The notes below the pieces were generated by a model. It saw nothing but the letters and a program-made list of their open reading frames with translations. It did not search any database and was not told where the DNA came from. The position numbers and the translations under genes were made by a program. Shown here piece by piece: positions 5,881 through 13,840 of a DNA stretch of 14,109 bases. This DNA is from Candidatus Fermentibacterota bacterium (GTDB taxonomy: Bacteria > JAFGKV01): positions 1 through 14,109 of the forward strand of contig JAUXFG010000098.1 of NCBI GenBank assembly GCA_030620115.1, in the 5' to 3' direction. Numbering within the stretch: the first letter of the stretch is position 1; every line of letters starts with the position of its first letter.

Positions 5881-7938
5881 ATGAGAGATGGTTGGAGGGA
5901 TGGGATGAAAAGGCTTGCTGAGCGGGGAGACTGGGAAGCACTCGAAGAGGCGTGGATTGAGGGGCTGTCCTCCGAGAGGATAGATGTAGACACTCTGGTG
6001 GAGGCAGCCCGAATTGCGGCAAGGAAAGATAGGAAGCATGCGGTGATGCTTCTTGGTCTCTTGGTAGAGGAATTCCTCGAGCAGGAGGATCCTGTGGCGG
6101 CCGAGCCGGCGCTGAGGCTTGCCTTGGACCTTGCTCCCTTGAACCGTGATCTCCGGAAGCAGGTGGGGGAACTGATCCAGCGGAAATTCAAAGACTGCCC
6201 ATTCATCAGTCGAGTGCTTGCGTTCAGCGATCCGGCAGGGAATGCCGGCACCAATGAATGGTGGGCGGCGGTTGAGGACCTGATGGATCTGAGGCCCGGT
6301 GCATATGTCAACCACCGCAGCTGGGGACATGGGATTGTGGTGGAAATGGATCCCCTGGCAGAGGAGTTGGTGATCGATTTCGTCGACAAGGCGGGCCATG
6401 TCATGTCATGGTCCATGGCGCTGAAAGCTCTGGATCCCCTGCCTGCGAACCACCTGTTCGCCTATGCAGTTGATCGACGGGATGAACTCAGTGCCATGGA
6501 GCCCATTGATCTCCTCGGTCTTGCGCTCCGAAGCCTTGAAGGAGAAGCCGAACCCAAACGGATCAGGGCTGTGCTGGAGCCCCTTCTCCCCAAGGGCAGT
6601 TGGACTTCGTGGTGGTCTCAAACAAGAGCCCAGATGGCGCGAGATCCGCGGATTCAAAGCTCTTTGGGGCGTCCACCGCGGTTGCGGTGGGTGGAGGGCA
6701 AAGACTCCGCTGATGCGGCTCGTACTCAGCTCGAGGAACTGAACAGCATGAATGCGGGGGATGCCATCAGATTGGCCCCTCGGGTGGCAAGGGATGAATC
6801 CTTGAGAGATGCAGTCAGGGAGGTCGTTCGACGGAAGCTTCCAGGCGCAGGGAAAGCGCCTTCATTGACCCTGGAGGGGCTTCTCGTATTGCATAAGCTG
6901 GGAGAGGATGCGGCCAAGGAGCAGGCCGAGGCTCTCATACGGGGAGTAGGCGATCCAGTGCCCATGGTCATGTCCATCCGCTTGTTCGAAATCAAAAAGC
7001 AGGCAATCAGTGTCTTGGAGGAGATATCGGAGAAACCCCGCGCCGCATTGGCGGCGGAGCTTTTCTTTGCCGCCAAGAATCCGCGAGATCGTGACTCCAT
7101 TATCAAGTGTCTCACAGAGGAGGAGAAGTCACAACTTGTCTGGACCGTGCTCCGACATCTCCCCGAGCAGGGCAATGCCTACTTCTGGCTGGTTCAGAAA
7201 GCCGAGGAAGGGTATCCATTCCCCTATCCGCGAGTCGAGCGTCTCTCGACATTACTTCAACTCCTCCCTCAGCTTTCGGCACTGTTGAATCCCGTGGCGG
7301 CGTTCCTGGAAGGGGGTCGTGTCGTGCGTGAGGCCGCACAAGAGCGTGGCTTGGAGGGCGCAAGCCAGCTGAAAAAGGTCCTCAGTGACGCACAGCTCCC
7401 CATCAGTCTGCGCAAGGACCTGCTTGACGAAATCGATAGACTATTCCCGGAGCTCAGGGATGAGGGGGAGATTATCTTCACCACTGAGCAGGGTTTGGCG
7501 AAGAGAGGGGAGGAGTTGCGCTATCTTGTGAAGGAGGAGCTCCCTCAGAATAAGCGGGCCATCGCCGAAGCAATGGCCCACGGGGATCTCAAGGAGAACT
7601 TCGAGTACAAGGCGGCAAAGGAGCAGCAGGAGCGTATACTCGGCAGAATAAGTGAGATCGAGAAGGAGCTCTCCAAGGCGCGGCTCCTGAATCCGGACGC
7701 AATCGACACGGAGCGGATCGGACCTGGGTGCTTGGTAACCCTGAGGGATGGAGATGGAACTGAGAGCACGTTGACGATTCTTGGCCCGTGGGAGAGCCAT
7801 CCGGCGCGTCATATATACTCATACTTGGCCCCTGGTGTGCATCCCCTATTGGGCGGACGGGAAGGTGAGAACGTGATCTTGGAGCTTGGCCCCTGGACCG
7901 GGACATATGCGGTGGTTGCCATCCGGGCGTGGCAGTAG
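5881..7938 (+). CDS. GreA/GreB transcription elongation factor with long helical N-terminal extension
   Basis: The product is 685 aa. ATG 5881 is preceded by GGAGGA (5867-5872) at 8 nt; a TTG at 5845 lies inside a repeat and is disfavoured. The last 150 residues or so form a GreA domain: a helical pair with the acidic tip G-D569-L-K-E572-N, then the C-terminal FKBP-like domain (from about 615). D569 and E572 match the tip acids that enter the RNA polymerase secondary channel and stimulate transcript cleavage, so activity is likely. The remaining 530 residues or so are mostly helical with HEAT/TPR-like character, plus a short beta-rich stretch around 139-180 (GAYVNHRSWGHG onwards) resembling a small SH3/CarD-like fold. 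Ordinary GreA is about 158 aa; this layout resembles the roughly 715-aa chlamydial GreA, known in some PVC/FCB lineages. A role in elongation rescue follows; what the extension binds is unknown. The kinase region starts within 80 bp downstream. Confidence 0.9.
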   Translation: MRDGWRDGMKRLAERGDWEALEEAWIEGLSSERIDVDTLVEAARIAARKDRKHAVMLLGLLVEEFLEQEDPVAAEPALRLALDLAPLNRDLRKQVGELIQRKFKDCPFISRVLAFSDPAGNAGTNEWWAAVEDLMDLRPGAYVNHRSWGHGIVVEMDPLAEELVIDFVDKAGHVMSWSMALKALDPLPANHLFAYAVDRRDELSAMEPIDLLGLALRSLEGEAEPKRIRAVLEPLLPKGSWTSWWSQTRAQMARDPRIQSSLGRPPRLRWVEGKDSADAARTQLEELNSMNAGDAIRLAPRVARDESLRDAVREVVRRKLPGAGKAPSLTLEGLLVLHKLGEDAAKEQAEALIRGVGDPVPMVMSIRLFEIKKQAISVLEEISEKPRAALAAELFFAAKNPRDRDSIIKCLTEEEKSQLVWTVLRHLPEQGNAYFWLVQKAEEGYPFPYPRVERLSTLLQLLPQLSALLNPVAAFLEGGRVVREAAQERGLEGASQLKKVLSDAQLPISLRKDLLDEIDRLFPELRDEGEIIFTTEQGLAKRGEELRYLVKEELPQNKRAIAEAMAHGDLKENFEYKAAKEQQERILGRISEIEKELSKARLLNPDAIDTERIGPGCLVTLRDGDGTESTLTILGPWESHPARHIYSYLAPGVHPLLGGREGENVILELGPWTGTYAVVAIRAWQ

Positions 7939-7956
7939 ATACCGGGAGGGGTCATG

Positions 7957-8028
7957 ATGGATGTCCCGAAGGGAGTCTTGGCCATCAAAGGCCTCGGACA
8001 TCATTCTCACGGGGAATGGTCCGTGTGA
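7957..8028 (+). CDS. Possible leader peptide ahead of the kinase (23 aa)
   Basis: A strong Shine-Dalgarno-like run, GGGAGGGG (7944-7951), with core GGAGG 7 nt before ATG 7957, serves a 23-codon frame and not the kinase frame. This frame ends with TGA at 8026-8028, overlapping GTG 8025, which is in frame with the kinase (GTGA overlap). ATG 8016 of the kinase lies 10 nt upstream of the same stop. The peptide (MDVPKGVLAIKGLG...HSHGEWSV) has no recognised motif. It could be a coupling leader or chance. No protein evidence exists here. Confidence 0.35.
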   Translation: MDVPKGVLAIKGLGHHSHGEWSV

Positions 8029-10382
8029 GTCCGGCATATCGGGGGCAGACACTAGTCCCGGGTGTTCTTGTTGCAGGGCGGTATCGCGTAAGGGATTTCT
8101 TGGGGCGCGGAGGGGTAGGTGATGTCTACCTTGTGGAAGATCTTGAGCTCGATGTAGAGGTAGCGCTCAAACTCCTCAGGCCGGAGGCGGCGCAAGATCC
8201 AGAGATGCTTACGCGGTTCCGTCATGAGGTCGTATTGGCCCGAAGGCTCGAGGGCTCTCACGTCGCACGGATCTTTGATATGGGCTCTGATGGGGATTCT
8301 TTTTTCATCACCATGGAGTACCTGCCAGGTCCCAGTCTCTCTGCCCAGATCGCGGAGCGTGCTCCCTTCCCACCGGGACGAACGGTAGAGCTTACCTGTC
8401 AGATCTGCGATGCCGTAGGCGAGGCGCATTCCCTGGGCATTGTCCACCGAGATCTCAAGCCACAGAACATCCTGTTCGATTCCAATGGACGCATAAAGGT
8501 AACCGATTTCGGGATGGCATATGCTCCCGATATTTCAGGGGACACTTCCTCTGGAGCGATCCTTGGAACGCCTCAGTACATGGCTCCAGAACAGGCGGAA
8601 GGGCTGGCCGTGGATCCAAGGACGGATGTGTACGCGATTGGCCTCATCCTCTACGAGATGCTCACAGGCGTTTTTCCATTTGCTACCCACAACCCAATCA
8701 CCTCATTGATCCAAAGGCTGAAGAAGCGGCCGATTTCACCATCAACATACGTGTCGGACATACCCGGGAATCTTGAGCAGCTCATTCTGCAGTGTCTTGA
8801 ACGAAATCCGAAGCGGAGGCCCAAGCACGCAGGGGAGATTCTTCGAATACTGAGAGCCGAGCATCCAGACAAGGAGCTCACCCTGCAGGAGCAAGGAAAT
8901 CCTCACAGGGTGCTTCGTCCCCTCCTCCTGCTCCTGGGCGGATTGGTCGTAGGGAGTCTCGTGTGGATGCTCTTTCCCGCGAGAACGACCTATCCGGGCC
9001 GTGGTCGGCCGTTGGTGATCTCGCACACAGGGGGGGAACTGAGCGAGGGGTTGGCCCGGCATCTCGTTGCAGCCATATCGTGGCAGGTTGATGCTCCTGT
9101 ACGTCTTTCAGTCGTGAGAGGTCATAGGGCGCGTTTTGGGTGCCTGGACGTAATCGTGGATCTACAACTCGCTGAAGAAGGGTTACGGGGAGAGGTCACT
9201 TTGGCGACCCCGGATACGCTCGCATCACGGCCCATTCGGTGGGAGAAGGGCCATGTACGGCTTCGCAAACTCACACAATGGATACTGGGCGGCTTTGGTG
9301 TGCCATCGCGTGAGAATGCGTGGGAAGGTCGATGGGACACGAATACGGCAGCATTTGTCACATACGCCCGTGGGTTGGCTGCTCACAATGAAACGCTTCT
9401 CGTGCATGCGGCTCAGGTCGACCCGGATTGGCCCTGGCCTTCCCTGGCTCTGGGGGAACTCCTGGTTGAGCACAGTCCCGCGGATGCGGCACATGCATTG
9501 CAGGAGGCCCAGCGATTGTCCATTCCCGCTGAGGCTACTCTATTACTTCGAGATCGGATAGAATTATCCAGTGGGGAAGCCGATGCCGTGCTGTCGCGCT
9601 TGCTCACTCGGTCCATTCTCGAGGGGTTCCGTTTTGATGAAACGATTTTTGCGGCGAGAGTGGCCGCTCTCACCGGCGGAGGAGCAGCTCGAGGGCTTGC
9701 TCTTTTTTCACTTTTCCAGTGGAGCCAAGATGGGGAAGTAGCCCTGATGCTCGCGGAAATGGATCGTGGAATGGGAAATGAGCAGGGCGCCATTGATTGG
9801 GCTCACACTGCCCGGAGGGATCTTGGTGCGTCCGGTGACATCCTGACGATCGAGGCTCTTGCCCGTCTGCAAGACGGCGAACCAGAGCAAGCCCAGAGTC
9901 TGGCTCGAGAGCTTCTAAGAATGGAGCATTCGGCCCGGGCTTATGCGCTGATTGCGGAGGCGGCGCTCAGGCAACGCGAGCTGCTCGAGGCGTTCGAGGC
10001 CGCTGAGGAGGGTGTCTCCCGGTTTCCAGAGAATCTTATCCTTCGCCATGAGCTATGGCTTGCTGCGACGGAATTGGGCGCCCACGGCGAGCATTCTCCC
10101 GTACCGCCGGATTCGATCTCCGGGCTTGCCACTCCTCACCAGCGTTTGGCCGCGCTTCTCTACTCGGCTCCTTCATGGGCTATGGATTGTGAGAAGCTTT
10201 GGTGGAAGCTGGCAGTCAGGCATCCTCATCTGCCGGAGACATGGCTTGTGGGTGCATGGATCGCAAGGTTCTTGGAAAGGCCTGAGGTTGTTTGCTTGAG
10301 ATTGGAGAGAGCCCAAAGAGCGGGTCTCTCTGCGCGGGCGCTTTGTCAGGATATCAGGTTCGTTGGCTGGCAGACGGGCTAG
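8016..10382 (+). CDS. Transmembrane serine/threonine protein kinase with extracytoplasmic TPR-like domain
   Basis: The product is 788 aa from ATG 8016, or 785 aa from GTG 8025, which has the better-spaced GGGGA (8011-8015). A GTG at 7929 would overlap the GreA fusion and adds an unlikely N-terminus. The cytoplasmic Hanks-type kinase domain (about 18-270) is intact: glycine loop GRGGVGDV, ATP-binding lysine in VALK (K52), catalytic loop HRDLKPQN (D146), DFG (D164) and APE. One membrane helix (about 299-321) is followed by an extracytoplasmic part: a mixed alpha/beta domain, then helical repeats resembling TPRs to the C-terminus. No PASTA domains. This is the layout of bacterial sensor kinases that phosphorylate Ser/Thr in response to envelope signals. 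Substrates are not evident. It follows the GreA fusion closely and may be co-transcribed with it. Confidence 0.9.
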   Translation: MVRVSPAYRGQTLVPGVLVAGRYRVRDFLGRGGVGDVYLVEDLELDVEVALKLLRPEAAQDPEMLTRFRHEVVLARRLEGSHVARIFDMGSDGDSFFITMEYLPGPSLSAQIAERAPFPPGRTVELTCQICDAVGEAHSLGIVHRDLKPQNILFDSNGRIKVTDFGMAYAPDISGDTSSGAILGTPQYMAPEQAEGLAVDPRTDVYAIGLILYEMLTGVFPFATHNPITSLIQRLKKRPISPSTYVSDIPGNLEQLILQCLERNPKRRPKHAGEILRILRAEHPDKELTLQEQGNPHRVLRPLLLLLGGLVVGSLVWMLFPARTTYPGRGRPLVISHTGGELSEGLARHLVAAISWQVDAPVRLSVVRGHRARFGCLDVIVDLQLAEEGLRGEVTLATPDTLASRPIRWEKGHVRLRKLTQWILGGFGVPSRENAWEGRWDTNTAAFVTYARGLAAHNETLLVHAAQVDPDWPWPSLALGELLVEHSPADAAHALQEAQRLSIPAEATLLLRDRIELSSGEADAVLSRLLTRSILEGFRFDETIFAARVAALTGGGAARGLALFSLFQWSQDGEVALMLAEMDRGMGNEQGAIDWAHTARRDLGASGDILTIEALARLQDGEPEQAQSLARELLRMEHSARAYALIAEAALRQRELLEAFEAAEEGVSRFPENLILRHELWLAATELGAHGEHSPVPPDSISGLATPHQRLAALLYSAPSWAMDCEKLWWKLAVRHPHLPETWLVGAWIARFLERPEVVCLRLERAQRAGLSARALCQDIRFVGWQTG

Positions 10383-10385
10383 AGA

Positions 10386-10439
10386 GGCCACCCGCCGGCC
10401 CACCGACTACGCTCAGGACAGGCGGGGCAGGCCGGTGGG
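10386..10439. repeat. GC-rich inverted repeat just after the kinase gene
   Basis: CCCGCCGGCC (10391-10400) pairs with GGCCGGTGGG (10430-10439) over 10 bp with one G:T, loop 29 nt. It starts 8 bp after the kinase stop but has no T-tract. Its left edge, GGCCACCCGCCGGCC (10386-10400), recurs with one change at 13841-13855, so this is probably a dispersed element that may incidentally slow or stop transcription. Confidence 0.5.
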
Positions 10440-10442
10440 AAC

Positions 10443-10487
10443 GTTCAACATCGCAACATTCAACATCGAACGATGGGAACGAAGAAC
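10443..10487 (+). repeat. Heptad repeat array, copy 3, with conserved tail
   Basis: GTTCAAC, then an 8-mer (one extra base), ATTCAAC and ATCGAAC (10443-10471), followed by ATGGGAACGAAGAAC (10473-10487), identical to the tail of the copy at 3636-3686. Confidence 0.75.
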
Positions 10488-10527
10488 ATGCAACCAACTT
10501 CTGATCTCTTTCACTTAGGCGTTGGAC

Positions 10528-10558
10528 GTTCGATGTTCGATGTTCGATGTTGAATGTT
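10528..10558 (-). repeat. Heptad repeat array, copy 4, inverted and overlapping the radical SAM start
   Basis: GTTCGAT three times, then GTTGAAT, in 7-bp steps: the reverse complement of the ATCGAAC/ATTCAAC family. GTTCGATGTTGAATGTT (10542-10558) is a perfect 17-bp inverted repeat of 10455-10471, with 70 bp between. The apparent start codon at 10547 lies inside this arm. Confidence 0.75.
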
Positions 10559-11524
10559 TATATATCTTGGGATGCCTCTCGACACTGGATAGAGAGATTC
10601 GGGGTTAGAGTGCGAGCTAGAGGCCGCTACCTCGAATTGGTCCCCGGGGGGCAGCTGCGGGAGAGGGCGAGACGGCTCGAGTTGCTGCTCAAACGCTGCC
10701 AATTATGTCCTCGCAGATGCAATGTCGACAGGACTAAGGATCAGGTGGGCGCCTGCGGGATTGGCCGGAATGCTCGAGTGGCCAGCTATGGGCCGCATTT
10801 TGGAGAGGAATCGGTCCTGGTTGGGCAGGGCGGGAGTGGAACGGTATTCCTGGCCGGCTGCAACCTTTCCTGCATCTTCTGCCAGAATTACTCGATCAGT
10901 CATTTTTGTCAGGGAGAAGAGATGGGGACGGAGGATCTGGCCCGGATCATGGTGCGGCTTCAAGAGATGGGATGTGAGAACATCAATTGGGTGACACCAA
11001 CTCATCAAGTGCCGCAGCTTGTCAAGGCGCTCTGTCTGGCAGCGGAAGATGGGCTCACGCTCCCGGTAGTCTATAACTGCGGAGGTTACGAGGATGCATC
11101 TGTTCTTGACCTCCTGGATGGGGTGGTGGATGTGTACCTTCCCGATACGAAGTTCGTCTCGCCTCAGGTGTCCATGGCACTGGCTTCGGCGCCCGACTAC
11201 TTCCCTGTTGCGTGCAGAGCTTTGCGGAAGATGCATCGGCAAGTGGGCTTACTCCGGACCGACTCCAGAGGTGTGGCGATCAAAGGTGTTCTTGTACGGC
11301 ATCTCGTGCTTCCCGGCGATCTGGCGGGGAGCCGCATGTGGGCGAGGGCGCTCTCGAAGTTGTTAGGGAAGCGCGGGGCGGTGAACGTCATGGGACAATA
11401 CCGACCAGCATTTCGTGCTGCGTCGTTCCAACCGCTCCATCGCCCGGTTTTGCCGGATGAGGTACATGCAGCCCGCCGAGAGTTCGAAGCAGTCGGGCTC
11501 CGACTAGTCGATAATCCATGTTAG
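10547..11524 (+). CDS. PflX-type radical SAM protein (COG1313)
   Basis: The product is 325 aa. The radical SAM cluster motif is C105-NLS-C109-IF-C112 (CxxxCxxC, followed by QN). Upstream is a second cysteine set, C51-QL-C54-PRR-C58 with GA-C70-G, typical of the COG1313 'pyruvate formate-lyase activating enzyme-like' (PflX) family. The middle (WVTPTHQVPQ; VVYNCGGYE; DVYLPDTKF) follows this family. The true substrate of the family is not established, and no glycyl-radical enzyme is nearby. The start is uncertain: ATG 10547 lies in an intergenic repeat and lacks a ribosome binding site; GTG 10610 with GGGG upstream would remove 21 residues without touching conserved positions. I keep the longer frame with this caveat. 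The C-terminal end is complete and followed by a repeat-filled gap. Confidence 0.85.
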   Translation: MLNVYISWDASRHWIERFGVRVRARGRYLELVPGGQLRERARRLELLLKRCQLCPRRCNVDRTKDQVGACGIGRNARVASYGPHFGEESVLVGQGGSGTVFLAGCNLSCIFCQNYSISHFCQGEEMGTEDLARIMVRLQEMGCENINWVTPTHQVPQLVKALCLAAEDGLTLPVVYNCGGYEDASVLDLLDGVVDVYLPDTKFVSPQVSMALASAPDYFPVACRALRKMHRQVGLLRTDSRGVAIKGVLVRHLVLPGDLAGSRMWARALSKLLGKRGAVNVMGQYRPAFRAASFQPLHRPVLPDEVHAARREFEAVGLRLVDNPC

Positions 11525-11534
11525 TTGTTCAAAG

Positions 11535-11611
11535 GTTCAGGGTTTGGGGGTTCAGCGTTCAGGGTTTAGGGGTTCAGTGTTCAGGGTTTAGAAGATTAGC
11601 GTTCAGGGTTT
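11535..11611 (+). repeat. 22-bp tandem repeat, four starts
   Basis: GTTCAGGGTTT begins at 11535, 11557, 11579 and 11601, exactly 22 bp apart. The first two units are nearly identical over their full length; the later two diverge in their second half. The period is not a multiple of 3, so the open frame running through it (from 11518) is not coding. The array ends about 35 bp before the ribosome binding site of the next gene. Confidence 0.85.
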
Positions 11612-11661
11612 GGAGGAACTCTGAGCCTGTGAACGCTGACTATCCTTGGAAGGAGAGACCT

Positions 11662-13767
11662 ATGCGTATTGGTAAAACAACAGCGCTTCTTCTGACATTC
11701 TGTGGTGTTTTTTTGTTTTGCTGCGGTGGAAGCGATCATCCCAGGATAGAGATCAAGCTTTCCCAGTGGCCTCAACTTGTTGAGGAGCTTCGGGAGACGG
11801 ATGGCTTTCGAATGGGCGAGCCCGGACATGAAGTTTACCTTGGGGCAGGCTGGGATGAGGTGGAACAGGATCCGGACGGACGATTCTTCAGATGGGCTCT
11901 GGGGGATACGGTGGAGGTGATGGTGCCAATCGTGCGACGCCATGCCTTGAAGTGCCGTATCAGATGGGCGCGCCCACCCCTAGGTGAAGGGCAGGTTCAG
12001 GGCATGGTATTTTTGTTCAATGACACTGATATAGGCCGCACGAGTATTGCCAGCCATCGTTTCAACGATTTCGAGCTATCCATTCCTCAAGATGTGGTAA
12101 GGACCGGCCTCAATATTCTGCGTATCGTCCCCTCCAGGGCGGCCCGAATCCCCGGTGATCCGAGACCGCTCAGATTCTGCGTGCGAGAGATCGGCTGGGA
12201 AGCAGGCGTGCGACGGGAGTTCCAGGAGCTGCCACCAGAGACCAAGTCGCGACTCAAGAATGCGGTGGAGCGGGCTTCGATGTTGGGATTGTCCCACGTG
12301 AGTCAAGAGAATGCCTTTGTTGTTCACCTCCACGTTCCCAAAGGAAGTATCATCAGAGGCATGGTACATCATCTTGGTGTGGATGGCGGTGAGACTGTCG
12401 CCGTCTCCATCATTGGGGCCGAAATGCATGGCGAGGAGCGCGTATTATGGACTCGTGAGGTGGATCCCGGACCGACGCCGACCGTGGTGCGTGTGCCAAT
12501 GGGGCATGCGGTTGATTGGTTTGTGCTTCGTGCAGATGAAGGTGATATCGCCGGGGTCGGCATCGGGGACATGGTGATTGAGGCGCCGGTCGTGCCGGAC
12601 GCAGGCAAGATGATCGCCTTGGTTACCATCGATGGATTGCGGGCGGATATGATACAGCGTAGGGGTACAATCACGCCACGCATGGATGAGATTGCACGGT
12701 CCGGAGTCGTTTTCACGAGGGCGTATGCACCCTCAACTCACCGCATGCCAGTATACTGCAGCCTGATGTCGGGGGTCTATCCCTTTGTGCATGGCGTTTA
12801 TGATGACGGGCACAGCCTGTCCTCAATGACCTCGACGTTGGCCACGGAACTCGGAGCGCAGGGATATACCTGTATTGCAAGTGTCGCGGATCCAGTTCTG
12901 CATGCAGCACGACAGAGCCTCGGGCGTGGATATTCCAGGTTTGATGGCCCCAGTGCCCGATTGTTGTCGGCTGCGGAGCAGACAGATCGCATTATCCGTT
13001 TGCTTTTTGCCAACTGGCATCGCCTTGGCAAGAGCCTGCTGTGGATGCAGTTCGCAGACTTGACGCCTCCATTCGATCCTCCTGATGAGTATGTGGAGAT
13101 ATGTGCCGAATTTGGATGGGCAGAGGAAGAGGACCTCAGAGAGGCGCAAGTTCGATACATGGCGACCGTGTCCTTCATCGATAGTCAGATCGGGAAAATC
13201 CGCGAGGCCATGCAGGTACTTGGTCTCACGGAGCACGGTGTTCTTGTGATGACTGGAGGATTTGGCATGTCATTGGGTGAGCATGGAGCCATGGAGGGCC
13301 ACGCGATGCTTTTCCAAGAGGTGATGCACGTTCCACTGGTGATTGCAGCGCCCGGCCGCGCAGCGCCTGCCAGCATGGCGGCAGCTCCTGTGAGCTTGAT
13401 TGATCTTTTCCCCACGCTCCTTGATCTGGCTGGTGTCTCCATCGCTCAGCGGGATCACGGAAGAAGTCTCACGCCCCTTCTTGCGGGGGAAGCGATGAGT
13501 CCGCAGCCGGTGTTTTCGGAATCGGAAGAAGGAATGTCGGTGGCCTCAGTGGAATGGCCCTACAAGCTGATCCAGGCAACAGATTCCGCGCATCCACCAG
13601 TCTATCTCCAAGAGGAGAGGATGCTTTTCGATCTAGAGCGCGACCCGGGGGAGCAGGAGGATCTTGCCTCGAGCCAGCAGAGTCAGGCTGAGGGGATGTG
13701 GTCGCGGTGGAGCGCGTTCTTGGATGGTTCCGAAGCCAGGTTTCGCTCCGTGTCGCTGGATAGGTAG
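11662..13767 (+). CDS. Sulfatase/alkaline phosphatase-fold lipoprotein, probably inactive
   Basis: The product is 701 aa. ATG 11662 is preceded by GGAAGGAGAG (11648-11657). A hydrophobic signal ends in L-F-C-C-G-G (about 18-23), resembling a degenerate lipobox, so it is probably envelope-anchored. Residues about 25-310 are beta-rich and unrecognised (jelly-roll-like). From about 318 the sulfatase fold follows: VTIDGLRAD (D324), TPRMDEIARSGVVF, SLMSGVYPFVHGV, LATELGAQGY, SLGEHG and VPLVI are in the canonical order. However, the nucleophile position (Cys/Ser/Thr of C/T-x-P-S) is R361 in R-M-P-V-Y; the metal pair of SDHG is replaced (T531-G-G-F534-G); and DPHxPY reads D466-L-T468-P-P-F. Only D324 of the usual metal ligands is clear. 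A pseudoenzyme with a structural or binding role is likelier than a sulfatase. A PflX-type radical SAM gene lies upstream. Confidence 0.85.
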   Translation: MRIGKTTALLLTFCGVFLFCCGGSDHPRIEIKLSQWPQLVEELRETDGFRMGEPGHEVYLGAGWDEVEQDPDGRFFRWALGDTVEVMVPIVRRHALKCRIRWARPPLGEGQVQGMVFLFNDTDIGRTSIASHRFNDFELSIPQDVVRTGLNILRIVPSRAARIPGDPRPLRFCVREIGWEAGVRREFQELPPETKSRLKNAVERASMLGLSHVSQENAFVVHLHVPKGSIIRGMVHHLGVDGGETVAVSIIGAEMHGEERVLWTREVDPGPTPTVVRVPMGHAVDWFVLRADEGDIAGVGIGDMVIEAPVVPDAGKMIALVTIDGLRADMIQRRGTITPRMDEIARSGVVFTRAYAPSTHRMPVYCSLMSGVYPFVHGVYDDGHSLSSMTSTLATELGAQGYTCIASVADPVLHAARQSLGRGYSRFDGPSARLLSAAEQTDRIIRLLFANWHRLGKSLLWMQFADLTPPFDPPDEYVEICAEFGWAEEEDLREAQVRYMATVSFIDSQIGKIREAMQVLGLTEHGVLVMTGGFGMSLGEHGAMEGHAMLFQEVMHVPLVIAAPGRAAPASMAAAPVSLIDLFPTLLDLAGVSIAQRDHGRSLTPLLAGEAMSPQPVFSESEEGMSVASVEWPYKLIQATDSAHPPVYLQEERMLFDLERDPGEQEDLASSQQSQAEGMWSRWSAFLDGSEARFRSVSLDR

Positions 13768-13840
13768 ATTCGGGCATTACGCTCATTCAGAGTGACAGTG
13801 GTGATATCTTGCGCGGTAGAGTTGAGTTTCAGGTCAGTGG

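Noticed and set aside
11535-11611. CRISPR array
   Set aside because: The units abut in tandem with no unique spacers, and no cas genes are present.
11518-11661. Upstream extension of the sulfatase-fold gene to 11518
   Set aside because: It runs through a 22-bp tandem repeat whose period is not a multiple of 3; ATG 11662 has a strong ribosome binding site and begins a signal peptide.
12757-12759. C366 as the formylglycine cysteine of the sulfatase
   Set aside because: Anchoring on SLMSG places R361, not C366, at the modified position, and the required C-x-P-S/A-R context is missing.
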